Shown: positions 31,778 to 41,051, counted from the stretch's first letter. The stretch is DNA of 64,000 nt from Ochrobactrum quorumnocens (GCF_002278035.1 NZ_CP022603.1:1617501-1681500), one strand, 5' to 3'. Notes: a model not told the origin generated them from the sequence alone. Made by a program: numbers and translations.

Positions 31778-33232
31778 ATGGCACGCAAACCCGCACTTTC
31801 GGTGGAGACATTAGCCGAACTTGGGACTGAGAAGCTTGCGCGACTGGTGTTGGACGAAGCCCTGGGTAACAGCGCATTTCGCAAATTGGTGTCTGCCGCG
31901 CTTGCAGGGCAGAAAGGCCCGGAGGCCGTCGCCAAAATCGTTGACAGGCGGCTTGGTGCGCTAGAAAAGGCGCGCAGTTTCATTGAATGGGAAAAGGTAC
32001 GGCCATTTCGTGATGACCTGACAGCGACAGTAGCAACAATTTCAGGCGAACTGGGCGAAGCCGCTCCTCACATGGCTATTGACCGCCTGTTACGTTTCAT
32101 CGCCACACATGAACAGGTATTCGAGCGGGTGGACGACTCTTCCGGACATATTCAGAATGTCTATTATCTGTCCATTGCGGCGCTTGGTGAACTTACGAAA
32201 AAGCTAAATGAGGACGAAGCATCTCTTTTGCCGGGCAGAATCATGTTGGCGCTGGGCAAAAGCAGCCATGGCTATCTGGTCAACGTGGCGCAACAGGTGG
32301 TTGAACACCTGCCGGAAGTAACGTTACGAAAATGGGATGCCGATTTGGCGGTGATGCAGCGGGAGCAGGAAGCGAAAGATGCCAAATCAACAGACCGGTA
32401 CATCTTTTCCAATGCTTCTCAATATCGCGATGTCAGGCAACTTGTGGCCGACGGACTTGGCGATCTCGACGGATTGATTGCTCTTGAGGAAAAGAAGCAT
32501 CCGAATTCGCAGGATACGGTCGGCATCGCTGGACGCCTTCTCGAAGCTGGCAGGGCAAAGGAGGCGCTCAACTGGATCAGGCGTCCGAATAATCCGGGCG
32601 TAAGGTATATGGATGCTGCCGATTTGGCCGACGGCTGGCTGCCACGAGATCCAACAGCCTCTCAGAGAACGAGCCTTGAGGCGAAAATATTGGAAGCTCT
32701 CGACGACAAGGAAGCCGCGCAGTCTTTGCGGTGGTCTGCGTTCAAGACGTCGCTCGATACAGCAATATTGAAGGAATATGTGGCTGTGTTGCCTGATTTC
32801 GAGGAATTTTCCGTCCTCGACCGCGCCTTTTCACATGCGGTGTCATCAAAGCACATCTACAATGCGCTGTCGTTTTTAATGGAATGGCCAAGGCTTGACC
32901 TTGCTGCACAGTTGATCATCGAGCATCAGGATGAATGGGACGGCCACCAATATTATATGCTGCCGCCGGTAGCGGATTCTTTACAGCACGATTATCCATT
33001 AGCGGCTGCGATCCTTTACCGCGCACTTCTTGACGATATTCTCGCACGGGCCCGTTCGAAAGCTTATCCACATGCGGCACGTTACCTCAAGAAGCTTGAT
33101 GGTTTGGCACCAAAGTCGGATACAGAAGCCACGGCTATCAACGGCGTTATTTCACATTCTGATTACCGTGCTGACTTGCAAAAGCTTCATGGCCGTAAGT
33201 CCGGCTTTTGGACGATTGTGAAACAGGGTTGA
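31778..33232 (+). CDS. DUF6880-type hypothetical protein
   Basis: A 484-residue, mostly helical, cytoplasmic protein that resembles the DUF6880 family of Rhizobiales: LSVETLAELGTEKLARLVLD at the N-terminus, IVDRRLGALEKARSFIEWEK, and a C-terminal YPHAARYLKKLDGLA. Helical repeats in the middle (GRLLEAGRAKEALNWI) look TPR-like. Its function is not known. It appears intact with a normal length and stands alone among fragments, so it may be cargo of the mobile region. Confidence 0.75.
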   Translation: MARKPALSVETLAELGTEKLARLVLDEALGNSAFRKLVSAALAGQKGPEAVAKIVDRRLGALEKARSFIEWEKVRPFRDDLTATVATISGELGEAAPHMAIDRLLRFIATHEQVFERVDDSSGHIQNVYYLSIAALGELTKKLNEDEASLLPGRIMLALGKSSHGYLVNVAQQVVEHLPEVTLRKWDADLAVMQREQEAKDAKSTDRYIFSNASQYRDVRQLVADGLGDLDGLIALEEKKHPNSQDTVGIAGRLLEAGRAKEALNWIRRPNNPGVRYMDAADLADGWLPRDPTASQRTSLEAKILEALDDKEAAQSLRWSAFKTSLDTAILKEYVAVLPDFEEFSVLDRAFSHAVSSKHIYNALSFLMEWPRLDLAAQLIIEHQDEWDGHQYYMLPPVADSLQHDYPLAAAILYRALLDDILARARSKAYPHAARYLKKLDGLAPKSDTEATAINGVISHSDYRADLQKLHGRKSGFWTIVKQG

Positions 33233-33302
33233 AAAAGCAGTACCCTGTTGGTGACGGACTAATGACGAAAGTCAACGTAAGGCAGTCGTCTAACCAGACC
33301 GC

Positions 33303-34034
33303 TCACGTGAGCCATTCTCTCAGCTTTGACCAACGCCGCCTTCCGGCTGTATTCCTCACAGCCATGGCAATGGCCTTTTTCTGTCCGAGCAGGATAACGA
33401 GACGTTTTCCACGCGTGACACCAGTATAAATCAGGTTTCGTTGGAGCATGGCGTAGTGTTGGGTGAGAACCGGGATCACGACGACTGGATATTCCGATCC
33501 CTGTGATTTGTGGATCGTCGTCGCGTAGGCCAAAACAATCTGATCAAGCTCACCGAACAGGTAGGAGATAGAGCGCTCGTCGAACCCTATGATCATTTCG
33601 CCTGCGTCAATGTCGATGCCTTCGACATAGCCGATGTCGCCGTTATAGACCTCCTTGTCATAATCGTTTTCAATTTGCATCACCTTGTCACCTACGGCGA
33701 AGGTCATACCGAATTTTTCCACACGTGGCTCGCCATGCGGGTTTAAGGTCTTTTGAAGTTCGATGTTGAGCGAACGAGCACCGACGCCACCCCGGTTCAT
33801 TGGGCAGAGCACCTGAATATCGCGCATTGGATCGACGCCGAACCGGCGGGGGATACGTTCTTTTACGATTTCCACCAATCGCGCTATGGCTGCATCCGGC
33901 GTGTCGGCAGGAATGAAGTAAAAATCTGTTTCATGATCGGATTTGGTGAGATCAGGAAGCTTTCCGGCATTGATGCGATGTTCACTCTGGATGATCTGAC
34001 CTCCAGTCCGTCGTCGTTTGGCGAGGGCAGAGCG
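33303..34034 (-). pseudogene. C-terminal fragment of a RecD-like helicase
   Basis: About 240 codons of a RecD2/ExoV-type helicase: QIIQSEHRINAGKLPDLTKS, DIQVLCPMNRGGVGARSLN, SH3-like GDKVMQIENDYDKEVYNGD and the UvrD_C_2 motif AYATTIHKSQGSEYPVVVIP with RNLIYTGVTRGK. The N-terminal part with Walker motifs is missing, so no helicase activity is expected. Exact 5' boundary is uncertain. It ends 76 nt from a toxin-antitoxin pair. Confidence 0.8.
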
Positions 34035-34109
34035 TAAAGCTCTGCCCTTCTATAATTTGAAGTTGCTATTCTGAACCGACAAGAGCTCTCAATCTGGTGA
34101 TTACCCCAG

Positions 34110-34481
34110 TCAGACTAGCTCGTCTATTGTGACCCTGAGCGCTTCTGCAAGCTTTTTCAAAGCATCGAGCGAGCCTTCGCGAGCGCCGCTTTCAATTTGC
34201 GAGAGGTAGGGCGCGCTCATACCGGCAGCGTCGGCGAGTGCTTTAGCGCTCATTCCGCGAAAGTCACGCCAAACCTTAATTTTGTTCTCGCCGTCGATCA
34301 TGCGGTTGACGTACTCGGACGGGATCAATTCTTCGTCGCCAGCGGACAGTTTTGCGCGGAACTTGCGACCAGCTTCAATGTCTTCGCGATCTTCAAAAGC
34401 TTCGAGCAGCTTGTCATAGTCGGCCTTGGGAAGGACTGCCATTTCCTCCCCCTGTGGTGTATTGATGATTTGAACGTTCAT
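34110..34481 (-). CDS. HTH-domain antitoxin paired with RelE/ParE toxin
   Basis: A 123-residue antitoxin. The N-terminal half (EEMAVLPKADYDKLLEAFED) resembles the toxin-binding part of such antitoxins; residues about 70-118 are an XRE helix-turn-helix (SAKALADAAGMSAPYLSQIE). It starts 12 nt after the toxin gene at 34494-34748 and should bind that toxin and the operon promoter. Toxin-first order is like higBA. Confidence 0.87.
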   Translation of the reverse strand: MNVQIINTPQGEEMAVLPKADYDKLLEAFEDREDIEAGRKFRAKLSAGDEELIPSEYVNRMIDGENKIKVWRDFRGMSAKALADAAGMSAPYLSQIESGAREGSLDALKKLAEALRVTIDELV

Positions 34482-34493
34482 TTCCGTTCTCCC

Positions 34494-34748
34494 TTATTCG
34501 TAAGCGCCGCCACGCGGCGCTATCTTTATAATCTCTAGAATGTAGCCATCTTCCGTGAAGATGATGCGCCAGTCACCGACCCGCAGGCGCATCAAGCCTT
34601 CCCCGCCCTTAAGCGTTTTAAGGTTATTAGTCAGGCTAGTAGGATCGTTGGAGTACTGTTCGATTTTCGACCGGATCAGCTTCGCCGTGTTGGGTGGCAT
34701 CTTTATCAAGGTCGTAGTTGCTTCGCGGGAATAGCTGATCTGTTTCAT
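34494..34748 (-). CDS. RelE/ParE-family toxin
   Basis: An 84-residue toxin of the RelE/ParE superfamily: ISYSREATTTLIKMPPNTAK at the N-terminus and LKTLKGGEGLMRLRVGDWRI with a C-terminal IFTEDGYILEIIKIAPRGGAY, the RelE-like catalytic strand and tail. Likely a ribosome-dependent mRNA interferase. Upstream, GCTAATTTTGT and TTAGCTTATTGCTAA-like repeats (34757-34800) may be operator sites. Confidence 0.87.
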   Translation of the reverse strand: MKQISYSREATTTLIKMPPNTAKLIRSKIEQYSNDPTSLTNNLKTLKGGEGLMRLRVGDWRIIFTEDGYILEIIKIAPRGGAYE

Positions 34749-34859
34749 GAATAGATATTAGCAATAAGCTAAATAAATTACAAGAACAAAATTAGCTATC
34801 AGCAAAGCAAAAACATCGATTGCGCCGTATCCCGACTGGCTTGTCTGGGTACATTTCCG

Positions 34860-35096
34860 TTACGGTAAGTTTATAACCGATGGCTCTTTGTGATCCATAA
34901 TAATCACTTCCGATACGGATTTTCCTTCTCCACCAGCAATCGTGTAGGTCAGCGGCACTTCACAAATCCGGAAACTTGAGAATACTTCGCGAACTTCCGG
35001 ACGATCATTCAACGATACGATGAATCTACCTTTGATTGAACCGAGCTTATCGAACTCGTCGGAACACTCCAGGCAGAAACTGGACGTTCGCCCGAA
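34860..35096 (-). pseudogene. C-terminal fragment of a D12-class adenine DNA methylase
   Basis: About 79 codons match the end of Dam-like D12 N6-adenine methyltransferases: SSFCLECSDEFDKLGSIKGR, FIVSLNDRPEVREVFSSFRI and YTIAGGEGKSVSEVIIMDHK. The SAM and DPPY parts are absent. It abuts the 5' end of the integrase fragment on the opposite strand, so a recombination junction lies near 35097. Confidence 0.7.
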
Positions 35097-35102
35097 CGCG
35101 TG

Positions 35103-36131
35103 ATGATACTCGCTGCTCTTGATCATTATTACGAGAACAGCGCTAAGGCCAAGCCATCAGGGGAACAGGTTTTTCATGCCATCTCGCTCTTGAGAGAGTT
35201 TTTGTCTGAAAAAATGCTTCCGACTGCCAATGTTGCGTCTTTTGGTCCAATAAGGCAGCGAGAGTTTATGCAGTGGAGCCGTGAAAAGTTCGGACACAGC
35301 CCAGCATATATTGCTCGGAATTTGTCGGTGGCATCGGCTGCATTTCAGATTGGCAAAAAACTTCTGGTGGTAAAAGATAAGTTCGGCAACGAGCATGAAG
35401 TGCAGCTGCTTGATAACGCGCCTGACGTTGTGACACAAGCGAAGATGGTGGCCGAGTTTCTCAATCTACCCGAACCTCGCCCTCTTGACTGGATTCCAAC
35501 CTTTGAAGAGTTTGGCCGCTTCATCAATAAGATTGGAAAGCCGCAAGAGAACCTCTTCCGATTCGTGATCTTATCGCTCAACACATGGGCTCGCCCTGAA
35601 ACCAATATTGATTTCCGGGATACGCCAGAGGGGGTCAATAGGCGGTTTGGGGTTGTTGAACTTAATCCGCTTGTGCGCCGACAAACCAATAAATATCGGC
35701 CGAAGATACGGCTAACAGAGAACCTGCATGGGTGGCTTGATAAATGGAAAGCCGAAGAGGATACGGAGCCGGAGAAAAGATCACCTGACGCTATCGGCGC
35801 ACCAATGATGTGGAATGGTCGGCCTGTCACGACGATGAAACGGACGTTCAAACGTCACGCTGAATATTGCGAGCTACAACAGTTTACTCAAGCCACAATT
35901 CGTCATTTCATGGCTACAATGGTTCGCCGCGAAAAGCCACGCGTGGATAAGGAACAACGCGATGTTTGGCTTGGTCATGACGAAGCCAGAACCGCAGATG
36001 CCTATGAAGCGTTTGATCCTGAGTATCTCGCTGACGCAATGCGGGCGACTGATTCAGTCATTGAAAAACTTCAAAAACACACACTGAAACCGCTATTTGC
36101 ACCCAAGGCGCACCCAAGCGAGGAAATTTAG
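35103..36131 (+). CDS. Tyrosine recombinase-like protein, probably N-terminally truncated
   Basis: A 342-residue protein with an SAM-like N-terminal helical domain (EQVFHAISLLREFL) and a tyrosine recombinase C-terminal domain: first Arg in LNTWARPETNIDF, second box TQATIRHFMATMV, LGHDEARTADAYEAF with His and the Tyr nucleophile candidate. Coding sense continues upstream of the ATG (LIELVGTLQAETGRSPERV) until a stop, which suggests a lost N-terminus. The gene ends 50 bp before the duplicated tRNA-Val 3' end at 36182, so it may be the integrase of a neighbouring element that used the same target. Confidence 0.7.
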   Translation: MILAALDHYYENSAKAKPSGEQVFHAISLLREFLSEKMLPTANVASFGPIRQREFMQWSREKFGHSPAYIARNLSVASAAFQIGKKLLVVKDKFGNEHEVQLLDNAPDVVTQAKMVAEFLNLPEPRPLDWIPTFEEFGRFINKIGKPQENLFRFVILSLNTWARPETNIDFRDTPEGVNRRFGVVELNPLVRRQTNKYRPKIRLTENLHGWLDKWKAEEDTEPEKRSPDAIGAPMMWNGRPVTTMKRTFKRHAEYCELQQFTQATIRHFMATMVRREKPRVDKEQRDVWLGHDEARTADAYEAFDPEYLADAMRATDSVIEKLQKHTLKPLFAPKAHPSEEI

Positions 36132-36181
36132 CAGAATTGTCCCGATGCCGACCATGTAAAAAAGTCTTATGTATCAGGTGA

Positions 36182-36232
36182 TCGAATGGTGGGCGTAACA
36201 GGGATTGAACCTGTGACCCCTACAATGTCAAT
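36182..36232 (-). repeat. attL: duplicated 3' end of tRNA-Val
   Basis: 51 bp, from TCGAATGGTGGGCG to ACAATGTCAAT, are identical to 46922-46972 inside the intact tRNA-Val gene. It contains the T arm, the acceptor end with CCA and the 3' side of the anticodon arm. This is the hallmark of an integrase-mediated insertion into the 3' end of a tRNA gene. Confidence 0.9.
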
Positions 36233-36305
36233 ATATATCCCCTACCGGAAAAGCAGGGAATACGGGTAAGGGAGAGCTAAATATTAGCCCTCTCCGCACC
36301 CATGT

Positions 36306-37118
36306 TCATTTTGTGTTCTCCTTGGCAGGTTCACTTGAACCGGAGGGAACTACGTATATTCCCATATCCAAAGCCTCGGCAGCTTTACGCAAATGGGTAG
36401 GCGAATATCGGGCGTACACTCGACTGGTTATAGCAGAGTTTTTGTGGCCCAGGTACTGAGACACTTCTTCCATCGGGACGCCTGCTTCAATCATCCAGAC
36501 AGCGGCGGTGTGTCGGAAAACATGCGCTGATATTCCATCTAACCCGGCCTTGTCTGCGGCTGTGGCAATTCCTTTCTTTAGGCTCTTTACCGGCTGTCCG
36601 GCCCAGTCGACCACATAGTCAGTCATCGCGCCCGTTCTGGCTTCTTTTAGAACGGCCAGCAACGTTGTGTTTATTGGCACAATTGCTCGACCTTTGCGAC
36701 GGGCCGCGTCGCTTGGATCGCGCAGATAGATCAGCTTCCGTTCCAAATCCACACGATCCCACGTCAATTCGAGAATCGCTGTGACGCGCGCAGCAGTCGC
36801 AAGCATGAGGTGAAACGCTAAGCGCAGGTGAGGGGTTCTTGCCTCCGCCAGCATCTTCCGTGCTTCTTCCCGCGTCATATACCTGTTTTTTGGCTCTGGC
36901 TTCTTCGGGCGCTCAACAGGCGGGGCTTTGGCGATCAGCCCATTCTTTTCTCCCCAGACAAGCACCATTCGCAGATGGCCCGGCTCAGTGTGAATTGTGC
37001 CGTCTGCGATTCCTTTTTTGTGACGCTCGGCAGTGTGCGCTCTGCAATCTTCCTTTGTGATGCTTTCGCCATCACGATCCCCGAAGCGGTCCTTCAAAGC
37101 CTTCCAAGTATGTTTCAT
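36306..37118 (-). CDS. Tyrosine-type phage integrase
   Basis: A 270-residue tyrosine recombinase. Residues about 80-255 form the catalytic domain: first Arg in ATAARVTAILELTWDRV, HxxR box HVFRHTAAVWM, LGHKNSAITSRVYARYSP with His and the Tyr nucleophile. The N-terminal core-binding domain is short (about 75 residues; EDCRAHTAERHKKGIADGTI), and coding sense continues upstream of the ATG (RYLDKLIVYVTDKAGHAI), so the original start was probably further 5'. It lies 74 bp from attL and should catalyse recombination at tRNA-Val. Confidence 0.85.
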   Translation of the reverse strand: MKHTWKALKDRFGDRDGESITKEDCRAHTAERHKKGIADGTIHTEPGHLRMVLVWGEKNGLIAKAPPVERPKKPEPKNRYMTREEARKMLAEARTPHLRLAFHLMLATAARVTAILELTWDRVDLERKLIYLRDPSDAARRKGRAIVPINTTLLAVLKEARTGAMTDYVVDWAGQPVKSLKKGIATAADKAGLDGISAHVFRHTAAVWMIEAGVPMEEVSQYLGHKNSAITSRVYARYSPTHLRKAAEALDMGIYVVPSGSSEPAKENTK

Positions 37119-37208
37119 CGTGACGATGATTGCATGTCCTGCTTTATCAGTGACGTAAACGATAAGCTTGTCGAGATAGCGTCTCAGAAGGATGAGAAGT
37201 CAACCCCG

Positions 37209-37349
37209 ATGACCATTGCATCAATCTCCCTGTGCTGCGCTCTGCATTCAAACCTGCAAGTGGGAGATCGCGCCGAAATCGAACTTCACGGCGTGACTAC
37301 CTGTGGCGACGAGGTTGGCAACTTCGTTGTGAACGTAAAGCGCATCTAA
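37209..37349 (+). CDS. Small phage-type protein
   Basis: A 46-residue frame starting MTIASISLCCALHSNLQVGD and ending FVVNVKRI, divergent from the integrase. The pattern (LQVGDRAEIELHGV) suggests a small beta-barrel fold. An AGGATGAG stretch upstream offers a weak ribosome site. I do not recognise the family. Confidence 0.4.
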   Translation: MTIASISLCCALHSNLQVGDRAEIELHGVTTCGDEVGNFVVNVKRI

Positions 37350-37378
37350 GCATAACCCCAGGCGATGAGGAAACAGGC

Positions 37379-37501
37379 ATGGCGGCGAAGACCAAAACAG
37401 AGCGTCGGAAGTTGAAGTTGCTGGAACAAGCTCAGGCAAAAGCCAAACAGTGGCAACCGAAAGAGGAAATCGTATTCATCAATGCCGACAATCCGTTCTA
37501 A
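37379..37501 (+). CDS. Small basic phage-type protein
   Basis: A 40-residue frame from ATG 37379, with GAGGA 7 nt upstream. It begins MAAKTKTERRKLKLLEQAQA, basic and helical, and ends FINADNPF. It lies between two other small genes transcribed in the same direction, typical of phage early clusters. No function can be assigned. Confidence 0.5.
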   Translation: MAAKTKTERRKLKLLEQAQAKAKQWQPKEEIVFINADNPF

Positions 37502-37552
37502 AGTCGTGCGCACAAGGTAAGTACGGATAACCCGAAAAAGATCACTGCAGCT

Positions 37553-37710
37553 ATGAATGCGAAGGAAAGTGCAATTTCCAGCATGGCGGCGCGTGGTCAT
37601 CTGAGCGTTGCCCAGATCCGAGCAGCGAAGACATTCTGTTCACTATGGGAGGCCATTGGTGACGCAGGAGCCAAGGCTATCGATTATTCGCGAGCCAAGG
37701 TAGACGGAGG
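37553..37710 (+). pseudogene. 5' part of a phage gene split by the IS66-family element
   Basis: The first 52 codons (MNAKESAISSMAARGHLSVA, then FCSLWEAIGDAGAKAIDYSR) run into the 8-bp target site GACGGAGG at 37703-37710. Reading on into the insert adds only AVFPYHIN-type residues to a stop at 37741. Joining 37710 to 41947 restores one 136-residue frame with the 3' part at 41947-42199. Similar proteins occur in Rhizobiales prophages; function unknown. Confidence 0.8.
37703..37710. repeat. 8-bp target site duplication, left copy
   Basis: GACGGAGG here and at 41939-41946 flank the IS66-family element. Eight bp is the duplication length typical of IS66. Confidence 0.85.
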
Positions 37711-37938
37711 GAAAGCGGTGTTTCCCTATCACATTAACTAAGCGCGACAGGCTGTTCCGATAACTGCCACCGTGAGTTTGATCGCTTAAAAGCGCCAACA
37801 GCGGACATCACATCCGCCGAGCCGTTTCGTCCTTACCCGCCCTCAGTTTTGCTGCAGTATCATCCGTGTGCCTTCTTTTCTTCGTGCTCGCACCTTGCCA
37901 AGTAGTGGCGACATTGAATTTTTGAAGGATTGAAAACT

Positions 37939-38883
37939 ATGAATCAAACAGCTTCCAACGTGAAGTCCCGGAATATCCTCGTGCTGGGCGCTGGAGAACT
38001 CGGCATGCCGGTCCTGCGCAATCTGGCCCGTCGCGCAAAGGACATTGACGGCGCAACGATAAGCGTCTTGTTGCGCGCCAGCGCCGTAGAGTCTGACTCA
38101 CCAGCCAAGCAGCGCGACATCGCTGAAATTCGCGATTTGGGGATTGAGATAGTCGTGGGCGATTTGGTGAAGAGCTCGGTTGACGAGTTGGCATCTCTGT
38201 TCTCGCAGTATGACACCGTAATTGGCTGCACGGGTTATGCGGCTGGGATCAACACCCCGATGAAGCTGGCAAGGGCCGCTTTGCAGTCAGGAATTCCGCG
38301 TTATTTTCCGTGGCAGTTCGGTGTTGATTTCGAAGCAATCGGTCGAGGTGGCCCACAAGACATTTTCGACGCGCAACTTGATGTCCGTGAACTCTTACGC
38401 TCGCAGGACAATACCGAATGGGTCATTATCTCCACCGGCATGTTCATGAGCTATCTGTTCGAGCCGGAGTTCGGTGTCGTTGATCTGGAAAAGAGCGCGG
38501 TCAAAGCCCTCGGCAGCTTTGACACCGCCGTTACATTGACGACACCTGACGACATCGGCGTGCTCACTGCTGAAGTCGTGTTCTACGAGCCAACTATCAG
38601 CAACGAGATCGTCTTCCTGGCGGGCGATACCGTCACCTATGGCGAGCTTGCTGACAAGCTGGAGGCGGGATTAAACCGGCCCTTCAACCGGTCCGAATGG
38701 ACTGTTCCGGTCCTTATGGAAGAACTGGCAAACGATCCCCAAAACATGATGCGCAAGTATCGTGCAGCCTTTGGCATCGGGCGTGGCATGGCATGGGACA
38801 AGGCCGACACTTTCAACGTGCGTGAAGGCATCAAAGTTACTGATGTTTCCGATTGGATCAACGCGAACCTGACGGCCAAGTAA
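37939..38883 (+). CDS. NmrA-family NAD(P)-binding oxidoreductase (passenger gene)
   Basis: A 314-residue atypical short-chain dehydrogenase of the NmrA/isoflavone reductase-like group (aromatic alcohol reductase type). Residues about 10-40 form a Rossmann fold with LVLGAGELGMPVLRNLARRA, then GDLVKSSVDELASLFSQYDT and YFPWQFGVDFEAIGRG with a possible catalytic region, and ISTGMFMSYLF. It lacks a signal peptide. AAGGA lies 10 nt before the ATG at 37939. It converges on an HxlR-type regulator that likely senses an electrophile or quinone; together they form a passenger module inside the IS66 element. Confidence 0.88.
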   Translation: MNQTASNVKSRNILVLGAGELGMPVLRNLARRAKDIDGATISVLLRASAVESDSPAKQRDIAEIRDLGIEIVVGDLVKSSVDELASLFSQYDTVIGCTGYAAGINTPMKLARAALQSGIPRYFPWQFGVDFEAIGRGGPQDIFDAQLDVRELLRSQDNTEWVIISTGMFMSYLFEPEFGVVDLEKSAVKALGSFDTAVTLTTPDDIGVLTAEVVFYEPTISNEIVFLAGDTVTYGELADKLEAGLNRPFNRSEWTVPVLMEELANDPQNMMRKYRAAFGIGRGMAWDKADTFNVREGIKVTDVSDWINANLTAK

Positions 38884-39008
38884 CGGGACTTAAAGGTGCG
38901 ATGGGGGAGCGCTATAATCTCGCTTTCCCCCGTCAAGCGTTGTCAGAGACTCCATCTTCAGCAGGGCGTACCAATTTCTATGGCAATCACGGAGCGGCGG
39001 CGTCTGTG

Positions 39009-39443
39009 TCAGGATTTCCAAGGCGTCTGCCAGGACGGCTTTTCTGGCAGACGGGAATCAAAGCCCTCGCGGGACTTTCGAAACTCCTCCGAGTTTTCGA
39101 CGACCCATGTCCACAGCGGAATCATACGAACGAGAAGACCCATTCCCAATTCTGTTAGTTCGTATTCTACCCGCGGCGGCATCTCTACGAGATCGTAGCG
39201 CGTGACGAGGCCGTCTCTTTCGAGTTGGCGCAGAGTGCGAGTTAGCATCCGTTGGGTGACGCCATGCATTCGTCTTCCAATATCTGCGTGCCGAAGCCTG
39301 CCGTAAACGCCCAGGGTGTGAATGACGCCAAGCGACCACCTATTTCCTGCGTGGGTCAGAACCTCACGTCTCACCCCGTCTTCATCCTCGCGAAGCCCAT
39401 CGCAAACTGCTTGAGAGTAGCTAAGGATTTCTTCTCTGGTCAT
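39009..39443 (-). CDS. HxlR-family transcriptional regulator (passenger gene)
   Basis: A 144-residue winged-helix regulator of the HxlR/MarR-like group: VLTHAGNRWSLGVIHTLGVY, then MHGVTQRMLTRTLRQLERDG (recognition helix) and PPRVEYELTELGMGLLVRMI (wing). A Cys in SQAVCDGLRED near the N-terminus matches the redox-sensing Cys of family members such as HypR/QorR. It is convergent to the NmrA-type gene and probably controls it through a promoter that is not adjacent, or controls itself. Confidence 0.9.
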   Translation of the reverse strand: MTREEILSYSQAVCDGLREDEDGVRREVLTHAGNRWSLGVIHTLGVYGRLRHADIGRRMHGVTQRMLTRTLRQLERDGLVTRYDLVEMPPRVEYELTELGMGLLVRMIPLWTWVVENSEEFRKSREGFDSRLPEKPSWQTPWKS

Positions 39444-39512
39444 TACTTTTGCCTCTGGTATGTCCTTCGTTTCGTTTTACCAGCCATCCCGGTATATTGT
39501 GCGGTATTGCAA

Positions 39513-41051
39513 TCACACCTTGTCGAGATAATTCCATGGCAACAGTTGTTCAATTTCGCTCTGTTTATGTCCATTGACGATTGCTGTGAGTGTGCTGGTC
39601 AACCACTTTTGCGGATCGACTGAATTGATTTTGCACGTTTCGATCAGTGAGGCGATCGTAGCCCAGTTATGAGCGCCTGCTTCATGACCTGCAAATAATG
39701 CATTTTTTCTGCTCAATGCAATTGGCCGGATCGTTCTTTCGACACTGTTGTTATCTAACTCGACACGGCCGTCAGACAGGAACAGGCAGAGGCCATTCCA
39801 GTATTTGGCGATGTATTTCAACGCTTCGCCTAATGGCGCCTTTGCCGACACGTGTGCGCGGTGATGAGCAAGCCATGTTTCCATATCGAGGATCAGTGGT
39901 CTTGACTGGGCCTCGCGTACTGCGAGCCGATCTTCTGGGGTGAGACCGCGAAGCTCAGTTTCGATCTTATAGAGTTCACCAATCCGTTTTACCCCTTCTT
40001 CGGCAACTGGGGACGAGACCGTGCGGGTAATCTCAATAAGCTTGCGACGCGCATGAGCCCAGCAGTAAGCCAGTCGTATATCTGGACCGATGCGATCTGG
40101 CGCGATAAGCCGATTGTAGCCTGCATAGCCATCCACTTGCAGGATGCCGGTGAAGCCTTGCAATATTTGTTCCGCATATTGGCCAGACCGCCCCGGCGTA
40201 TAAGTGAAAGCAACGCCAGGCGGGGCATTGCCGCCCCATGGTCGGTCATCACGCGCCAAAGCCCAGAAGTAACCTGTTTTGGTCTTTCCTGATCCCGGAT
40301 CAAGCACAGGGGCACGTGTCTCATCCATGAAGAGTTTGTGAGAACGTTTGAGGTTAGCAATCAGCGCATCAAAGACAGGGCGCAATTCGAAGGCCGTCCG
40401 TCCCACCCAGTCTGCGAGCGTGGAGCGATCTATGTCGATGCCCTGACGGCCCATAATCTGGGCCTGGCGATAAAGCGGCAGATGGTCGGCATATTTGGAA
40501 ACCAGCACATGCGCGACTGTGGCTTCTGTCGGCAAACCTGCTGGTATCAATCGGGCTGGAGCTGGCGCTTGCACAACACCATCAGTGCAGGCGCGACATG
40601 CATATTTAGGACGATGGGTAACAATGACACGGAACTGCGCAGGGATCATATCCAGTCGTTCAGAAACATCTTCGCCAATACAATGCAGGCAACCACCGCA
40701 GGCGCAGATCAGGCTTTCCGGCTCAATCACTTCGTCAATACGCGGCAGGTGTTTTGGAAGAGAACCTCGATTAACGACACGTGGCTTGGATGCTCGTTTA
40801 TCTGAAGATGTATCAGCTTCATCTTCTGCATGGATCGCCGCTATAGCTGTTTCCAGATCTTCCAGTGCCAGATCAAACTGCTCAGGATTAATCTTCTCTG
40901 ACTTGCGCCCAAAAGCGGCCTGTTTGAAGGCTGCAACCAGTTTCTCTAGCCGCGCAATCCGATCATCTTTACGAAGACCGAGCGCTGTTGCTGCGATCAG
41001 CATCGCTTTAAGTTCAGCAATATCGTCAGGCAGATCGGCAGCATCCAACAT
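39513..41051 (-). CDS. tnpC: IS66 transposase TnpC
   Basis: A 512-residue IS66 DDE transposase with N-terminal coiled coil (KDDRIARLEKLVAAFKQAAF), zinc-finger-like CACGGCLHCIGEDVSERLDM, CRACTDG region, and catalytic DDE core including FMDETRAPVLDPGSG, LQVDGYAGYN, YCWAHARRKLIEI and ELDNNSVERTIRPIALSRKN. Full length for the family. The ATG at 41051 is used; an upstream TTG gives two more residues. It requires TnpA and TnpB for efficient transposition in characterised IS66 members. Confidence 0.95.
   Translation of the reverse strand: MLDAADLPDDIAELKAMLIAATALGLRKDDRIARLEKLVAAFKQAAFGRKSEKINPEQFDLALEDLETAIAAIHAEDEADTSSDKRASKPRVVNRGSLPKHLPRIDEVIEPESLICACGGCLHCIGEDVSERLDMIPAQFRVIVTHRPKYACRACTDGVVQAPAPARLIPAGLPTEATVAHVLVSKYADHLPLYRQAQIMGRQGIDIDRSTLADWVGRTAFELRPVFDALIANLKRSHKLFMDETRAPVLDPGSGKTKTGYFWALARDDRPWGGNAPPGVAFTYTPGRSGQYAEQILQGFTGILQVDGYAGYNRLIAPDRIGPDIRLAYCWAHARRKLIEITRTVSSPVAEEGVKRIGELYKIETELRGLTPEDRLAVREAQSRPLILDMETWLAHHRAHVSAKAPLGEALKYIAKYWNGLCLFLSDGRVELDNNSVERTIRPIALSRKNALFAGHEAGAHNWATIASLIETCKINSVDPQKWLTSTLTAIVNGHKQSEIEQLLPWNYLDKV

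Noticed and set aside
39444..39512. Possible left end of a minimal IS66 just before tnpC
   Set aside because: No sequence here matches the right terminal repeat or repeats the flank; the matching end and 8-bp duplication are at 37703-37711 instead.
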